Assembly: GCF_003173595.1 (NCBI RefSeq)
Contig: NZ_QGNZ01000001.1
Location: 124,001-188,000 of the forward strand
DNA length: 64,000 nt
DNA from: Pedobacter yonginensis
GTDB taxonomy: Bacteria; Bacteroidota; Bacteroidia; Sphingobacteriales; Sphingobacteriaceae
Direction of reading: 5' to 3'
Made by a program: the position numbers and the translations under genes. Positions 36,073-44,871 of this stretch are shown here, in pieces (the first letter of the stretch is position 1; the number at the start of each line of letters is the position of its first letter). The notes below the pieces were generated by a model. It made no database searches. It worked only from the letters and a program-made list of their open reading frames with translations, and was not told the origin of the DNA.

Positions 36073-36801
36073 ATGAAGAGAACATTAGTAATAGGCGATA
36101 TTCACGGCGGTTTGAAAGGCTTAATGCAACTTCAGAAGAGCGTGCAATTTACCAGTGAAGATCAATTGATTTTTCTGGGCGACTATGTTGATGGTTGGAG
36201 CGATTCTGCCCAAACGATTAATTACCTTATAGAATTAGAAAATCATTTTGAATGTGTATTTATCAAAGGAAATCATGATGTGTGGTGCTTAGATTGGCTT
36301 CGTACACAAGATGTACACGAAGTATGGTACAAAAGTGGAGGCAAATCTACTATCGAGAGCTACAAGCATGTTGAGGATAGCGTTAAAGAGCAGCACATCG
36401 ACTTTTTTGAAAGATTGATCAATTACCATGTCGATTCGCAAAACAACCTGTTTATACATGCCGGTTTCTCCTCCATGTACGGGCCAGAAAAAGAAGCCAA
36501 TCCATCAACTTACTGTTGGGATAGAACCCTTTGGGAGATGGCAATCGCTACCGATAGTCGAATTCCAAAAGATTCACTCCTGTATCCCAAAAGATTATTG
36601 TGCTTTAATGAAATCTACATTGGTCATACCCCAACACTTAATTATAAAATTGATGTCCCAATGAATGCCTGCAATGTTTGGAATATAGATACGGGAGCAG
36701 CCTTTACCGGAAAATTAAGTTGCTTAGATGTTGATACAAAACAATTTTGGCAAAGTGAAACACTTCAAAATCATTACCCAAACGAAACAGGAAGAAATTA
36801 A
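36073..36801 (+). CDS. Metallophosphoesterase (serine/threonine phosphatase-like)
   Basis: I choose the ATG at 36073 (242 residues); a TTG at 36022 would add 17 residues with no family similarity. The calcineurin-like motifs are complete: G-D-I-H-G-G (about 8-13), G-D-Y-V-D-G-W (about 36-42), K-G-N-H-D (about 66-70), then H-A-G-F (about 133) and I-G-H-T-P (about 195). It resembles bacterial PPP-family phosphatases and ApaH-like enzymes. In this operon it could act on a nucleotide or dinucleotide of NAD metabolism; that is a guess from position, between prs and nadV. Confidence 0.82.
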   Translation: MKRTLVIGDIHGGLKGLMQLQKSVQFTSEDQLIFLGDYVDGWSDSAQTINYLIELENHFECVFIKGNHDVWCLDWLRTQDVHEVWYKSGGKSTIESYKHVEDSVKEQHIDFFERLINYHVDSQNNLFIHAGFSSMYGPEKEANPSTYCWDRTLWEMAIATDSRIPKDSLLYPKRLLCFNEIYIGHTPTLNYKIDVPMNACNVWNIDTGAAFTGKLSCLDVDTKQFWQSETLQNHYPNETGRN

Positions 36802-36821
36802 AATTAAAAAAAAATAAAAAC

Positions 36822-38279
36822 ATGAATCCATTATTATTAACAGATGGTTACAAAGTAGATCATCGGAGACAATACCCAGATCATACAACGCTTGTTTATT
36901 CGAACTGGACACCAAGAAAAAGTAGATTAGAAAATGTGAATTCTGTTGTGCTTTTCGGATTGCAATACTTCATCAAAAAATACATCATTCAAGATTTTGA
37001 TCAAAACTTTTTTGCCCAACCCAAAGCAGAAATTTTGAAAAAATATGCGCGAAGAATTAACAACTATTTAGGTGAGAATTTGGTTGGAACGCAACATATT
37101 GCAGATTTGCACGATTTAGGCTACATCCCGATGGTATTTAAATCTTTGCCAGAAGGTGCAGAAGTGCCATTGCGTGTACCTATGTTTACCATGTACAACA
37201 CCAAGCCGGAGTTTTTTTGGCTCACCAACTATTTCGAAACGCTATTATCAGCCGTGGTTTGGTTACCCTGCAACTCAGCAACCATCGCCAAACAGTATCG
37301 TAAAATTTTAGATCAATATGCGGCAGAAACTTCTTCTGTACCTGAATTTGTAGATTGGCAAGGACACGATTTTTCTATGCGTGGAATGGGTGGTATAGAA
37401 GCTGCGGTTACATCTGCTGCCGGGCATTTACTTAGTTTTACCGGTACCGACACCATCCCAGCAATAGATTTTTTAGAAACCTATTACAATGCCAACTCTG
37501 ATGAGGAATTTATCGGCGGATCTGTAGCCGCAACCGAACATTCTGTAATGTGCATGGGTACAAATACTGGTGAGCTCGATACATTTAAACGGTTGATCTT
37601 GGAAGTCTATCCGAAAGGCATTGTATCAATTGTTTCGGATACGTGGGATTTATGGAAAGTTTTAACCGAGTATTTGCCTCAATTAAAGCAAGATATAATT
37701 GGTAGAGCAGGTAAAGTGGTTATCCGCCCCGATTCTGGAGATCCAATCGATATCATCTGTGGAAATCCGAACGGAAAAAATGAAAATGAGAAAAAAGGGG
37801 TGATTGAATTGTTATGGGATGTTTTTGGCGGTACCATTAACCAGAAAGGTTATAAAGAATTAATCCCTCAAATAGGCGCCATTTATGGCGATAGTATTAC
37901 CACCGAGCGTGCAACCAAAATATGTGAAAAATTAAAGGCCAAAGGCTTTGCATCAACAAATGTGGTATTCGGAATAGGCTCTTTTACCTATCAATACAAT
38001 ACAAGAGATACATTTGGTTTCGCCATGAAAGCCACCTACGGAGAAGTTAATGGTATTGGAAGAGAAATTTTTAAAGACCCAATTACAGATGATGGTACAA
38101 AAAAATCGGCCAAAGGGTTGTTACAGGTTATTAAAAATGCCGCTGGCGAATATCAATTAAAAGATCAATGCAGTTGGGAAGAAGAACAACAAGGAGAACT
38201 GAAAGAGGTTTTCAGAGACGGAAAATTGCTGATCGATTATTCCTTATCCGAAATTAGGGAAAGATTAAAGAATAAGTAA
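36822..38279 (+). CDS. nadV: Nicotinamide phosphoribosyltransferase (NAMPT/NadV)
   Basis: Makes nicotinamide mononucleotide from nicotinamide and PRPP, so the cell can recycle NAD without deamidation. The 485-residue length is close to human NAMPT. Diagnostic blocks are visible: D-G-Y-K-x-D-H-R near the start, S-V-A-A-T-E-H-S-V-M (about 228-237), S-D-T-W-D-L-W (about 270), V-I-R-P-D-S-G-D-P with the PRPP/nicotinamide contacts (about 302-310) and G-I-G-S-F-T-Y-Q-Y (about 385). It ends the NrtR-flanked operon, 20 bases after the phosphatase gene, and is followed by a terminator. Confidence 0.94.
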   Translation: MNPLLLTDGYKVDHRRQYPDHTTLVYSNWTPRKSRLENVNSVVLFGLQYFIKKYIIQDFDQNFFAQPKAEILKKYARRINNYLGENLVGTQHIADLHDLGYIPMVFKSLPEGAEVPLRVPMFTMYNTKPEFFWLTNYFETLLSAVVWLPCNSATIAKQYRKILDQYAAETSSVPEFVDWQGHDFSMRGMGGIEAAVTSAAGHLLSFTGTDTIPAIDFLETYYNANSDEEFIGGSVAATEHSVMCMGTNTGELDTFKRLILEVYPKGIVSIVSDTWDLWKVLTEYLPQLKQDIIGRAGKVVIRPDSGDPIDIICGNPNGKNENEKKGVIELLWDVFGGTINQKGYKELIPQIGAIYGDSITTERATKICEKLKAKGFASTNVVFGIGSFTYQYNTRDTFGFAMKATYGEVNGIGREIFKDPITDDGTKKSAKGLLQVIKNAAGEYQLKDQCSWEEEQQGELKEVFRDGKLLIDYSLSEIRERLKNK

Positions 38280-38293
38280 CTTTGCAGAATTCT

Positions 38294-38335
38294 AACTGGC
38301 TATGGATTGATTCGATAGCCAGTTCTTGTTTTTTT
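38294..38335 (+). terminator. Intrinsic terminator after nadV
   Basis: Ten-bp perfect stem AACTGGCTAT/ATAGCCAGTT (38294-38303 with 38315-38324) followed by CTTG and seven T. Confidence 0.9.
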
Positions 38336-38361
38336 GACCATAAAAGGTCGAGAAATTTTAT

Positions 38362-38766
38362 ATGAAAGAAAATCCAACTTTTAACCATCAAGCTGATTTA
38401 GTAAATAGTGCCATTCGGTTCATCAATTCATGGTTTAAACAATCCAAAGCCATTACCCAAGAATTGAATGATTTCTTTATGCTTCCTGGAAGCAAAATGA
38501 TTGGTAAAGACGTTATTGTAAGTCGGTTAAAAGGTATTTTTGGAAAATCAGATGAATACGTTGGCGGGCGTTACGACATTATAGATGTCAATTTTGAGTT
38601 GTTAAGCGATGGTAAAGGAATGGGCTTTGTAGAAGGTGTGGCAGGTTACCGAAACGTCGTTCAAAAGCAATCCAAAATTGTAAGCGGTCCATTTAAGTTA
38701 TACTTCGCCTTGCATAATGGTGAATGGAAAATTGTAAATATTGAATTCCCTGGTTTTGTTTATTAA
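38362..38766 (+). CDS. Hypothetical NTF2-like protein
   Basis: A 134-residue protein without signal peptide or membrane helix. An N-terminal helix pair (A-I-R-F-I-N-S-W-F) followed by beta strands (Y-D-I-I-D-V-N-F-E-L and W-K-I-V-N-I-E-F-P-G-F) resembles the cone-shaped NTF2/SnoaL fold, where such proteins act as small-molecule enzymes or binding modules. I cannot name a family. It lies 82 bases after nadV but behind a terminator, so it need not belong to the NAD cassette. Confidence 0.6.
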   Translation: MKENPTFNHQADLVNSAIRFINSWFKQSKAITQELNDFFMLPGSKMIGKDVIVSRLKGIFGKSDEYVGGRYDIIDVNFELLSDGKGMGFVEGVAGYRNVVQKQSKIVSGPFKLYFALHNGEWKIVNIEFPGFVY

Positions 38767-38957
38767 GCACTTAATAACCAGTAGAAGGATTAAAATGGAA
38801 TACTTCCGAAAATCTGTATATTTGAGTTACGGTTGAGGATTTATTCATAGCTAAGCTGATTGGAGATTCAAGTATTACAATTAGCCATTCAAATTGATGA
38901 TGTTGATACATAAACGGGTTAAAACTTTAAAATCAGCAATATTTAGCCTTTTAAGAG

Positions 38958-39166
38958 ATGAAAGATACCTCAGATGAAATAAAAGCAATGCACCTTAAAC
39001 TATGGCTTTCAAAAAACCTACGGAAAGATTGCTACAACTGTTAATCGACAATGAATCTCTTTATAAATTTGGTGTAATATCAAATCTGAAGCTAAAAGAA
39101 ATATTTTCAATGATAAATAAAGGGTTTATACCCACTTTCCATAATTTTTCTATCTTTGTTTTTTAA
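38958..39166 (+). pseudogene. Possible frameshifted gene remnant
   Basis: One frame reads MKDTSDEIKAMHLKLWLSK from an ATG at 38958 and stops soon after. A second frame takes over at the same point with P-T-E-R-L-L-Q-L-L-I-D-N-E-S-L-Y-K-F. A run of six A at the switch (39007-39013) is a natural place for an indel, and the joined peptide reads like one helical protein. The tail near 39166 looks non-coding and contains the next promoter box. The remainder of this 399-base gap shows nothing clear. Confidence 0.35.
39151..39158 (+). promoter_or_regulatory. -7 promoter element immediately before the BatA-domain gene
   Basis: TATCTTTG fits TAnnTTTG exactly and ends 7 bases before the ATG at 39166. 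If used, transcription would start at or next to the ATG, giving a leaderless mRNA. Confidence 0.5.
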
Positions 39167-41205
39167 TGAATTTCCTGTATCCGGGCTTTCTTTTTGCACT
39201 CATTGCGGTCGCCATTCCGATCATCATTCATTTATTCAATTTTAGGAAGTTTAAGAGAGTATATTTTTCTAACGTTCAGCTACTTACAGAAGTAGAACAT
39301 CAAAATTCTTCAAGAGAGAAAATAAAGAATCTACTTATTTTATTTGCTCGCATTTTAGCGCTAATCTTTTTGGTGTTGGCTTTCTCGCAACCCTATATTC
39401 CACAAAAGAACCAAAAAAACAATCGTTTAAATAATGCGGTAAGCATCTATATCGATAATTCGTATAGCATGGAAGCCATAAATAAAGATGGCAATTTGCT
39501 GGATGAGGCAAAACGTAGGGCTAAAGAACTTGTAAAGGGTTTTGGTTTAAACGATCGTTTCCAACTCTTAACGAATGATTTTGAAGGCAAGCACCAGCGC
39601 TTACTAAATCAAGAAGAATTTTTAAAAGCTTTAGACGACGTTAAAATCTCGGCATCTAACCGCAACCTACAACAAATTCTCAATCGGCAGGCCAATGTTT
39701 TGGTGGGTTCCGCAAATCAATACAGTTTTGTTATTTCCGATTTCCAGAAAAACATTTCCACCGTCCAAAAACTCAATACCAAGCCAGATATTCAGTATTC
39801 ATTTGTTAAACTCAATGCCACGCCATTACCCAACATCGCAATTGATAGCGTTTGGACACTTTCTCCAAACCACCAACCGGGTGCAAGCGAAAAGTTAGTG
39901 GTACAGTTAAAAAACTATTCGGATGAGGAAGCCCTAAATGTGCCCTTGAAGCTGAACATCAACAACCAGCAAAAAGGCCTGAGTTCGATAAGCATTCCGG
40001 CAGGCAAAATTAAAAGAGATACCCTTAATTTTTCAGGATTAAGCGCTCGATGGCAAAAAGGAATCTTAACCATTAAAGATTATCCAGTAACCTTTGATGA
40101 TAGCTTATCGTTTAGTTTTAAAGTGGATGAAAGTTTGGCTGTATTAAGCATTAATGGAAACGCTGCGGGCAATTACATCAAAATGCTTTATGGGGTAGAT
40201 TCGTACTATAAACTGACCGAAAATGCAGAAAGTAATGTAAACTACAGTCGTTTTGCAAACTATAGCTTAATTGTGCTTAATGGCCTAAAAAATCCCTCAA
40301 GTGGTTTGGCTCAGCAGCTTAAAACCTATTTAAATGGTGGTGGTTATGTTGTTATTTTTCCAGATTTGGATGGCGATCGTCCGAGCTACAATTCATTTTT
40401 AAGCAGCCTTTCCTTACCAAATATTCAATCCTTAAATAGTGAGGCAAACAAGGTTGAAAAAATTGATTTAGAAAATCCGATTTTTAAAACTGTATTCGAA
40501 GAGGTACCTAAAAATTTAGATTTGCCTACCGTAAATAGGTACTTTTCTTTTGTCGAGAACAATCAATCCAATAAAGAAAACATTATGCAATTGCCTGGTG
40601 GAAAGCTATTTTTCGCCAAATATGGTGTTGGTAATGGACAAATTTACCTATCGGCAAGTGGTTTAAACCCAAAGGATGGTAACCTTGCACGCCACCCGGT
40701 ATTTGTGCCCTTAATGTATCGCATAACCTTAAATGGGGGGCAAGAACAAGCGCTATACGCCAACTTGGGTAACGATCATGTTTTATCAAGCAAGCAAATT
40801 GCCTTGGGTAAAAACCAATCGCTAAAACTCCTATCTAAAAATTTCGAAGCCATTCCCGAAGTTCGCCAAATGGCAGGCAAAACGCTGATTTATACCGCAG
40901 ATCAAATTAAAACGGCAGGTTTTTATAATTTGCAACTGGCAGATTCCTTGCTGGCCGTTTATAGTTTTAATATTGGCAGGTCAGAATCTGATATGCACTA
41001 CCTCGCTAAAACTGATCTGGATAACTTGGCCGACAAAAGTAATTTTAAAGTGTTTGATGCAGATAAAGATCCCGTGAAATTAATTGTTGGCGACAACAAA
41101 ATCGGGCAAACTTTATGGAAACTTTGTCTAATTTTGTCGCTGATTTTTATTGCAATCGAAATTTTGCTCATCAGATTTTTTAACAACCCTAAAAAAACAA
41201 TATGA
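39166..41205 (+). CDS. BatA-domain membrane protein with von Willebrand-like domain
   Basis: The 679-residue protein starts with the Bacteroidota BatA-type N-terminal domain: a first helix (M-N-F-L-Y-P-G-F-L-F-A-L), I-P-I-I-I-H-L-F-N-F-R-K, then a second helix near 55-75. A von Willebrand A-like segment follows with a MIDAS-like I-D-N-S-Y-S-M (about 96-102). A long periplasmic part and a final helix (about 643-665) complete it. Such proteins are linked to aerotolerance loci, but function is not proven. It overlaps the next gene by four bases (ATGA). Confidence 0.83.
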   Translation: MNFLYPGFLFALIAVAIPIIIHLFNFRKFKRVYFSNVQLLTEVEHQNSSREKIKNLLILFARILALIFLVLAFSQPYIPQKNQKNNRLNNAVSIYIDNSYSMEAINKDGNLLDEAKRRAKELVKGFGLNDRFQLLTNDFEGKHQRLLNQEEFLKALDDVKISASNRNLQQILNRQANVLVGSANQYSFVISDFQKNISTVQKLNTKPDIQYSFVKLNATPLPNIAIDSVWTLSPNHQPGASEKLVVQLKNYSDEEALNVPLKLNINNQQKGLSSISIPAGKIKRDTLNFSGLSARWQKGILTIKDYPVTFDDSLSFSFKVDESLAVLSINGNAAGNYIKMLYGVDSYYKLTENAESNVNYSRFANYSLIVLNGLKNPSSGLAQQLKTYLNGGGYVVIFPDLDGDRPSYNSFLSSLSLPNIQSLNSEANKVEKIDLENPIFKTVFEEVPKNLDLPTVNRYFSFVENNQSNKENIMQLPGGKLFFAKYGVGNGQIYLSASGLNPKDGNLARHPVFVPLMYRITLNGGQEQALYANLGNDHVLSSKQIALGKNQSLKLLSKNFEAIPEVRQMAGKTLIYTADQIKTAGFYNLQLADSLLAVYSFNIGRSESDMHYLAKTDLDNLADKSNFKVFDADKDPVKLIVGDNKIGQTLWKLCLILSLIFIAIEILLIRFFNNPKKTI

Positions 41206-42458
41206 ATCTCCTTGTTAAGAATGTAACCATCGTAGATCCGCAAAGTAGTTTTAATAGCAAACAATGCGACGTTCGGGTGGTAGATGGTAAGATTAAAAAC
41301 ATAGGTAAACTAGAGGCCGAAAAAACCGAAACGGTTTTTGATGCTGAAGGTGCCTTCTTAACACCAGGATTTTTCGATTTAAACAGTGTTGCTGGCGATC
41401 CGGGTTACGAAACGAAAGAAGATATTGAAACCTTAACCGCTGCCGCACAGGCGGGTGGATTTACCGGTTTAGCGCTACTGCCACAGGCAAATCCGGTGGT
41501 TCAGTCAAAATCACAGGTCGAGTACATCGTTAACAAAGCAAAAAATAATTTGGTTGATGTAAAGCCAATAGGTGCCATTAGTCAAAACCGAGAGGCTAAA
41601 GAGCTTGCTGAACTTTTTGATATGCAAAGGGCAGGAGCGGTGGCTTTTTCGGATGGAGATCGGGCATTGCAAGATGATGGCTTTATGAGCAGAGCCTTGC
41701 AATATGCAAAAGGTTTCGATGCATTGTTGATGGTTTATCCTGAAAACAAATCGATAGCCGGAAAATCACAAATTAATGAGAGCAAAAACTCTGTGCTGCT
41801 TGGCATGAAGGGCTTACCTGCTTTGGCAGAAGAAATGCACATTGCTCGCGATATTTTCTTAGCCACCTACAACGAAACTAAAATTCACATCAGCAATATT
41901 TCTACGGCTGGTTCAGTAGCACTGATTCGCAAAGCCAAAAAAGAGGGCGTTCAAATTACCTGCGATGTTACCGCCCACCACTTGGTTTTTACCGAAGAAC
42001 TTTTAAACGATTTTGATAGCAATTACAAAGTGAAACCCCCATTGCGTGCAAAGGCAGATGTAAAAGCATTAATTGCAGGTTTAAAGGACGGAACGATTGA
42101 TGCGATAACCTCGCAACACCGCCCCGAAGAAATCGAATTTAAAAACGTAGAATTTGAAATTGCACATTATGGCATCATTGCCCTGCAAACCGTTTTACCA
42201 CTATTGTTAAAAGCAGGATTGGAACCGAACCTGATTGTAGAAAAATTAGCCATTAACCCACGAAAATTATTAAATTTAAATATTCCGTTAATTGAAGAAG
42301 GGGCAGAAGCAAATTTCACCGTTTTGGCAACAAATAAAAAGTGGATGTACAATGCCGCAAGCAATTACTCAAAATCGGCTAATAGCCCTCTTATGAATAC
42401 TGAATTGACAGGAAAAGCAATTTTGGTTTACAATAACCATCAATACAAACAAAACTAG
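41202..42458 (+). CDS. Dihydroorotase-like protein lacking metal ligands
   Basis: The 418-residue protein is clearly of the class I dihydroorotase family (P-G-Y-E-T-K-E-D-I-E-T, A-A-A-Q-A-G-G-F-T, V-K-P-P-L-R, D-G-T-I-D-A-I). However, the H-x-H that binds zinc after the first strand (usually D-x-H-V-H-L-R-E-P-G) is replaced by D-L-N-S-V-A-G-D-P-G, and the catalytic D-H-A-P block by S-Q-H-R-P. It is therefore probably inactive as a dihydroorotase. Inactive homologues in some bacteria serve as structural partners of aspartate transcarbamoylase. It is translationally coupled to the BatA-domain gene. Confidence 0.86.
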   Translation: MNLLVKNVTIVDPQSSFNSKQCDVRVVDGKIKNIGKLEAEKTETVFDAEGAFLTPGFFDLNSVAGDPGYETKEDIETLTAAAQAGGFTGLALLPQANPVVQSKSQVEYIVNKAKNNLVDVKPIGAISQNREAKELAELFDMQRAGAVAFSDGDRALQDDGFMSRALQYAKGFDALLMVYPENKSIAGKSQINESKNSVLLGMKGLPALAEEMHIARDIFLATYNETKIHISNISTAGSVALIRKAKKEGVQITCDVTAHHLVFTEELLNDFDSNYKVKPPLRAKADVKALIAGLKDGTIDAITSQHRPEEIEFKNVEFEIAHYGIIALQTVLPLLLKAGLEPNLIVEKLAINPRKLLNLNIPLIEEGAEANFTVLATNKKWMYNAASNYSKSANSPLMNTELTGKAILVYNNHQYKQN

Positions 42459-42470
42459 AATTAAAAAAAT

Positions 42471-42515
42471 AATTAAAAAACAGAGAAGCATTTAATGCCT
42501 ACTGGTTTTTTAATT
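42471..42515 (+). terminator. Probable terminator after the dihydroorotase-like gene
   Basis: AATTAAAAAAC (42471-42481) pairs with GTTTTTTAATT (42505-42515), with an inner GCAT/ATGC. The downstream arm supplies the T-run; the symmetry would allow action on both strands. Confidence 0.55.
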
Positions 42516-42530
42516 TCTTAAATATTAATT

Positions 42531-43199
42531 ATGGATAATAGAGTAAAAAAGGCGCTAAGCGCATCAATAAATAAATATGCTGAGGTTTCGGCAATCAATG
42601 TTGAAGGTTTTGAAACGGAATTATTAGCGGCTTTTGAGCTTGAAGTTAACTTTTTGGATAAAGCAACTGCTTTTGATGCCGTTTTTGATTCGCATCCGAC
42701 ATTTGAGGCGCTTAGGGAGGTTTTCTTCGATTTACTGATGGTGAACTTCTTCAGTAATGATGTACAGAAATTAGAAGATGATTATTTAGAAGGAGAGGAG
42801 TGGGCCAATATTGAAGAAGAAACCATTGATAGAGGAACGGAGCTTTTAAATCTACTTTTGTATATTAAAGAATGCAAAGACGAGGAACTCGATCCAGAAT
42901 TAGGCGATTTTCTTAAAGAATTTTTATTGGTAGAAGATGATGAATTTCAAGATGAGTTTGAGATTTATGAGGAACTAATTAGTAACCAGCAACTTGCTGA
43001 AAGCAGTGTAGAAGAAATTTGCAAAATTGCACCAAGCCTAAACTTGAGTGAAGAAATGCAGGAGTTGTTTGTTCCGTTCATGGTATTTTTCCTTGACACA
43101 GAAGGAAGTGCAGAAACAAGCAAAGAAATAATTCAATTTAGTCGTAACAAATCATTCGATGCTGCTACTTATACATTAATTACTACAATTAATAACTAA
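42531..43199 (+). CDS. Hypothetical acidic helical protein
   Basis: A 222-residue protein, very acidic and almost all helical by residue pattern, without signal peptide, Cys motif or membrane helix (one Cys only at about 125 and another near 160). No family recognised. Repeated E-E, D-E-E-L and E-F-L-L-V-E-D-D-E-F segments suggest a soluble scaffold or regulator. It precedes a DUF4199 membrane-protein gene by 12 bases, so the two are probably one transcript after the terminator at 42471-42515. Confidence 0.72.
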   Translation: MDNRVKKALSASINKYAEVSAINVEGFETELLAAFELEVNFLDKATAFDAVFDSHPTFEALREVFFDLLMVNFFSNDVQKLEDDYLEGEEWANIEEETIDRGTELLNLLLYIKECKDEELDPELGDFLKEFLLVEDDEFQDEFEIYEELISNQQLAESSVEEICKIAPSLNLSEEMQELFVPFMVFFLDTEGSAETSKEIIQFSRNKSFDAATYTLITTINN

Positions 43200-43211
43200 A
43201 TTATAAATCAA

Positions 43212-43745
43212 ATGGAACAACAAATCGCTCAAGAAGAAAAAAAACCGAATGCATTGGCATTTCAGGTGGCCATTACCTTTGCCCTTTACACTTTGGCACT
43301 CATATTTGTGATGAACCTGCTCGGCATGAGTACACAAATAGAAGGTACGCCTCTCTGGCAGAAAGTTATTTCTGTGGTATTATCTTACGGAACATTTATA
43401 ATTGCCATTTATTACGCTCAGAATAAACACAAACAGGATTTAGGCGGGTTTATCACGTATTCTCGAGCATTTTCTACAGGTTTCAAGGTAGCTGCTTATT
43501 CAGGCTTATTCATCGGTTTATTAATGATGCTTTACTATGGCGTAGTTGATCCGGGCGCAATGCAAGATATTTTAGATGCGCAAATTAAAGCCGCAGGAGA
43601 TAACGAGCAAACGCTTAAAGGCATCGAAATGATGAGTAAATATATGATTTACATGATTGCATTTGGTTCGGCAATTACTTACACACTATTTGGATTGGTA
43701 ATTAGCTTGATTACGGCTGCGGTTGTAAAAAAAGAACGCATATAA
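43212..43745 (+). CDS. DUF4199 membrane protein
   Basis: The 177-residue protein has four hydrophobic helices (about 17-37, 50-65, 90-110, 145-170) and the overall pattern of Bacteroidota DUF4199 proteins, including G-G-F-I-T-Y-S-R-A-F after the second helix and a P-G-x-M-Q-D stretch in the loop. The family is widespread in the phylum but has no assigned function. It often lies upstream of a DPM1-like glycosyltransferase, as here at 140 bases. Confidence 0.82.
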   Translation: MEQQIAQEEKKPNALAFQVAITFALYTLALIFVMNLLGMSTQIEGTPLWQKVISVVLSYGTFIIAIYYAQNKHKQDLGGFITYSRAFSTGFKVAAYSGLFIGLLMMLYYGVVDPGAMQDILDAQIKAAGDNEQTLKGIEMMSKYMIYMIAFGSAITYTLFGLVISLITAAVVKKERI

Positions 43746-43774
43746 TTTCATTGCTAAAACAATCAAAATTTTTG

Positions 43775-43817
43775 AACGTGCAGGTTTTATCATTTAAATT
43801 GATGAAATTTGCACGTT
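43775..43817 (+). terminator. Long hairpin after the DUF4199 gene
   Basis: AACGTGC (43775-43781) pairs with GCACGTT (43811-43817), with inner A/T pairing around TTATCA...TGATGAA. Only TTTTAG follows, so the T-run is weak. It may be a terminator or simply a stable hairpin. Confidence 0.5.
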
Positions 43818-43885
43818 TTAGTTTAGAATAGTTTGTGGATGGGCGGCAAGTCTGAAACAAAATATTTATTTCTTGATACTCATAA

Positions 43886-44836
43886 ATGGACATATCAGTA
43901 GTAATACCCTTATTTAATGAAGATGAATCTTTGCCCGAGTTAACGGCATGGATTGCTAAAGTAATGAACGAGAACAATTTCAGTTACGAAATTGTGTTGG
44001 TTGATGATGGCAGCACAGATCAATCTTGGGCGGTAATTGAATCTCTAAGAGCACAAAACGATGCCATAAAAGGAATTAAATTTAGGAGAAACTACGGAAA
44101 ATCTGCCGCATTAAATGTTGGTTTTGAGGCTACACAAGGCGATGTAATCATTACGATGGATGCCGATTTACAAGATAGTCCAGATGAAATTCCAGAATTG
44201 TATCGCCGCATAAAAGAAGAAAAACTCGATTTAATTTCCGGTTGGAAGAAGAAACGTTACGATCCAATAACCAAAACCCTCCCTACAAAATTATTTAATG
44301 CCGCCACCCGAAAAATGAGTGGAATAGAATTGAACGATTTTAACTGTGGCTTAAAAGCCTATAGAAGCGATGTAATTAAAACCATAGAAGTTTATGGGGA
44401 AATGCACCGTTACATTCCAGTAATTGCCAAATGGGCAGGTTTTAATAAAATTGCTGAACAAGTGGTTGAGCACCGAGCCCGCAAATATGGGACGACCAAA
44501 TTCGGTTTCAGCAGGTTTATCAACGGCTTTTTAGATTTACTTTCCATTTTCTTTGTGGGTAAATTCGGCAAGAGACCAATGCATTTTTTTGGCTCTTTGG
44601 GCGTGTTGAGTTTTTTTATCGGCATCGTAATGGCACTGTACATCTTGTTTGAAAAAAAATATTTGATTTGGCAAGGTTTGGCTTACCGCGATGTAACCGA
44701 TCAACCACTTTTTTATTTATCGCTTGTAGCCATTGTAGTGGGTTCGCAAATGTTCTTAGCCGGATTTATCGCTGAGTTATTGTCGCGTAACGCACCAGAA
44801 AGAAATCAATATTTAATCGAAAAGAAACTCGATTAG
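43886..44836 (+). CDS. Family 2 glycosyltransferase, DPM1/GtrB-like
   Basis: Transfers a sugar to a polyprenyl phosphate at the membrane. The 316-residue protein has the GT-A core (1-230) with V-V-I-P-L-F-N-E, V-D-D-G-S-T-D and the metal-binding M-D-A-D-L-Q-D (about 90-96), followed by two C-terminal membrane helices (about 232-255 and 268-295). This is the dolichol/undecaprenyl-phosphate mannose or glucose transferase layout. The sugar is not predictable. A second glycosyltransferase gene follows at 35 bases. Confidence 0.9.
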   Translation: MDISVVIPLFNEDESLPELTAWIAKVMNENNFSYEIVLVDDGSTDQSWAVIESLRAQNDAIKGIKFRRNYGKSAALNVGFEATQGDVIITMDADLQDSPDEIPELYRRIKEEKLDLISGWKKKRYDPITKTLPTKLFNAATRKMSGIELNDFNCGLKAYRSDVIKTIEVYGEMHRYIPVIAKWAGFNKIAEQVVEHRARKYGTTKFGFSRFINGFLDLLSIFFVGKFGKRPMHFFGSLGVLSFFIGIVMALYILFEKKYLIWQGLAYRDVTDQPLFYLSLVAIVVGSQMFLAGFIAELLSRNAPERNQYLIEKKLD

Positions 44837-44871
44837 CTAATGAGCTAATTGAATAATACGCTAATGATCTG

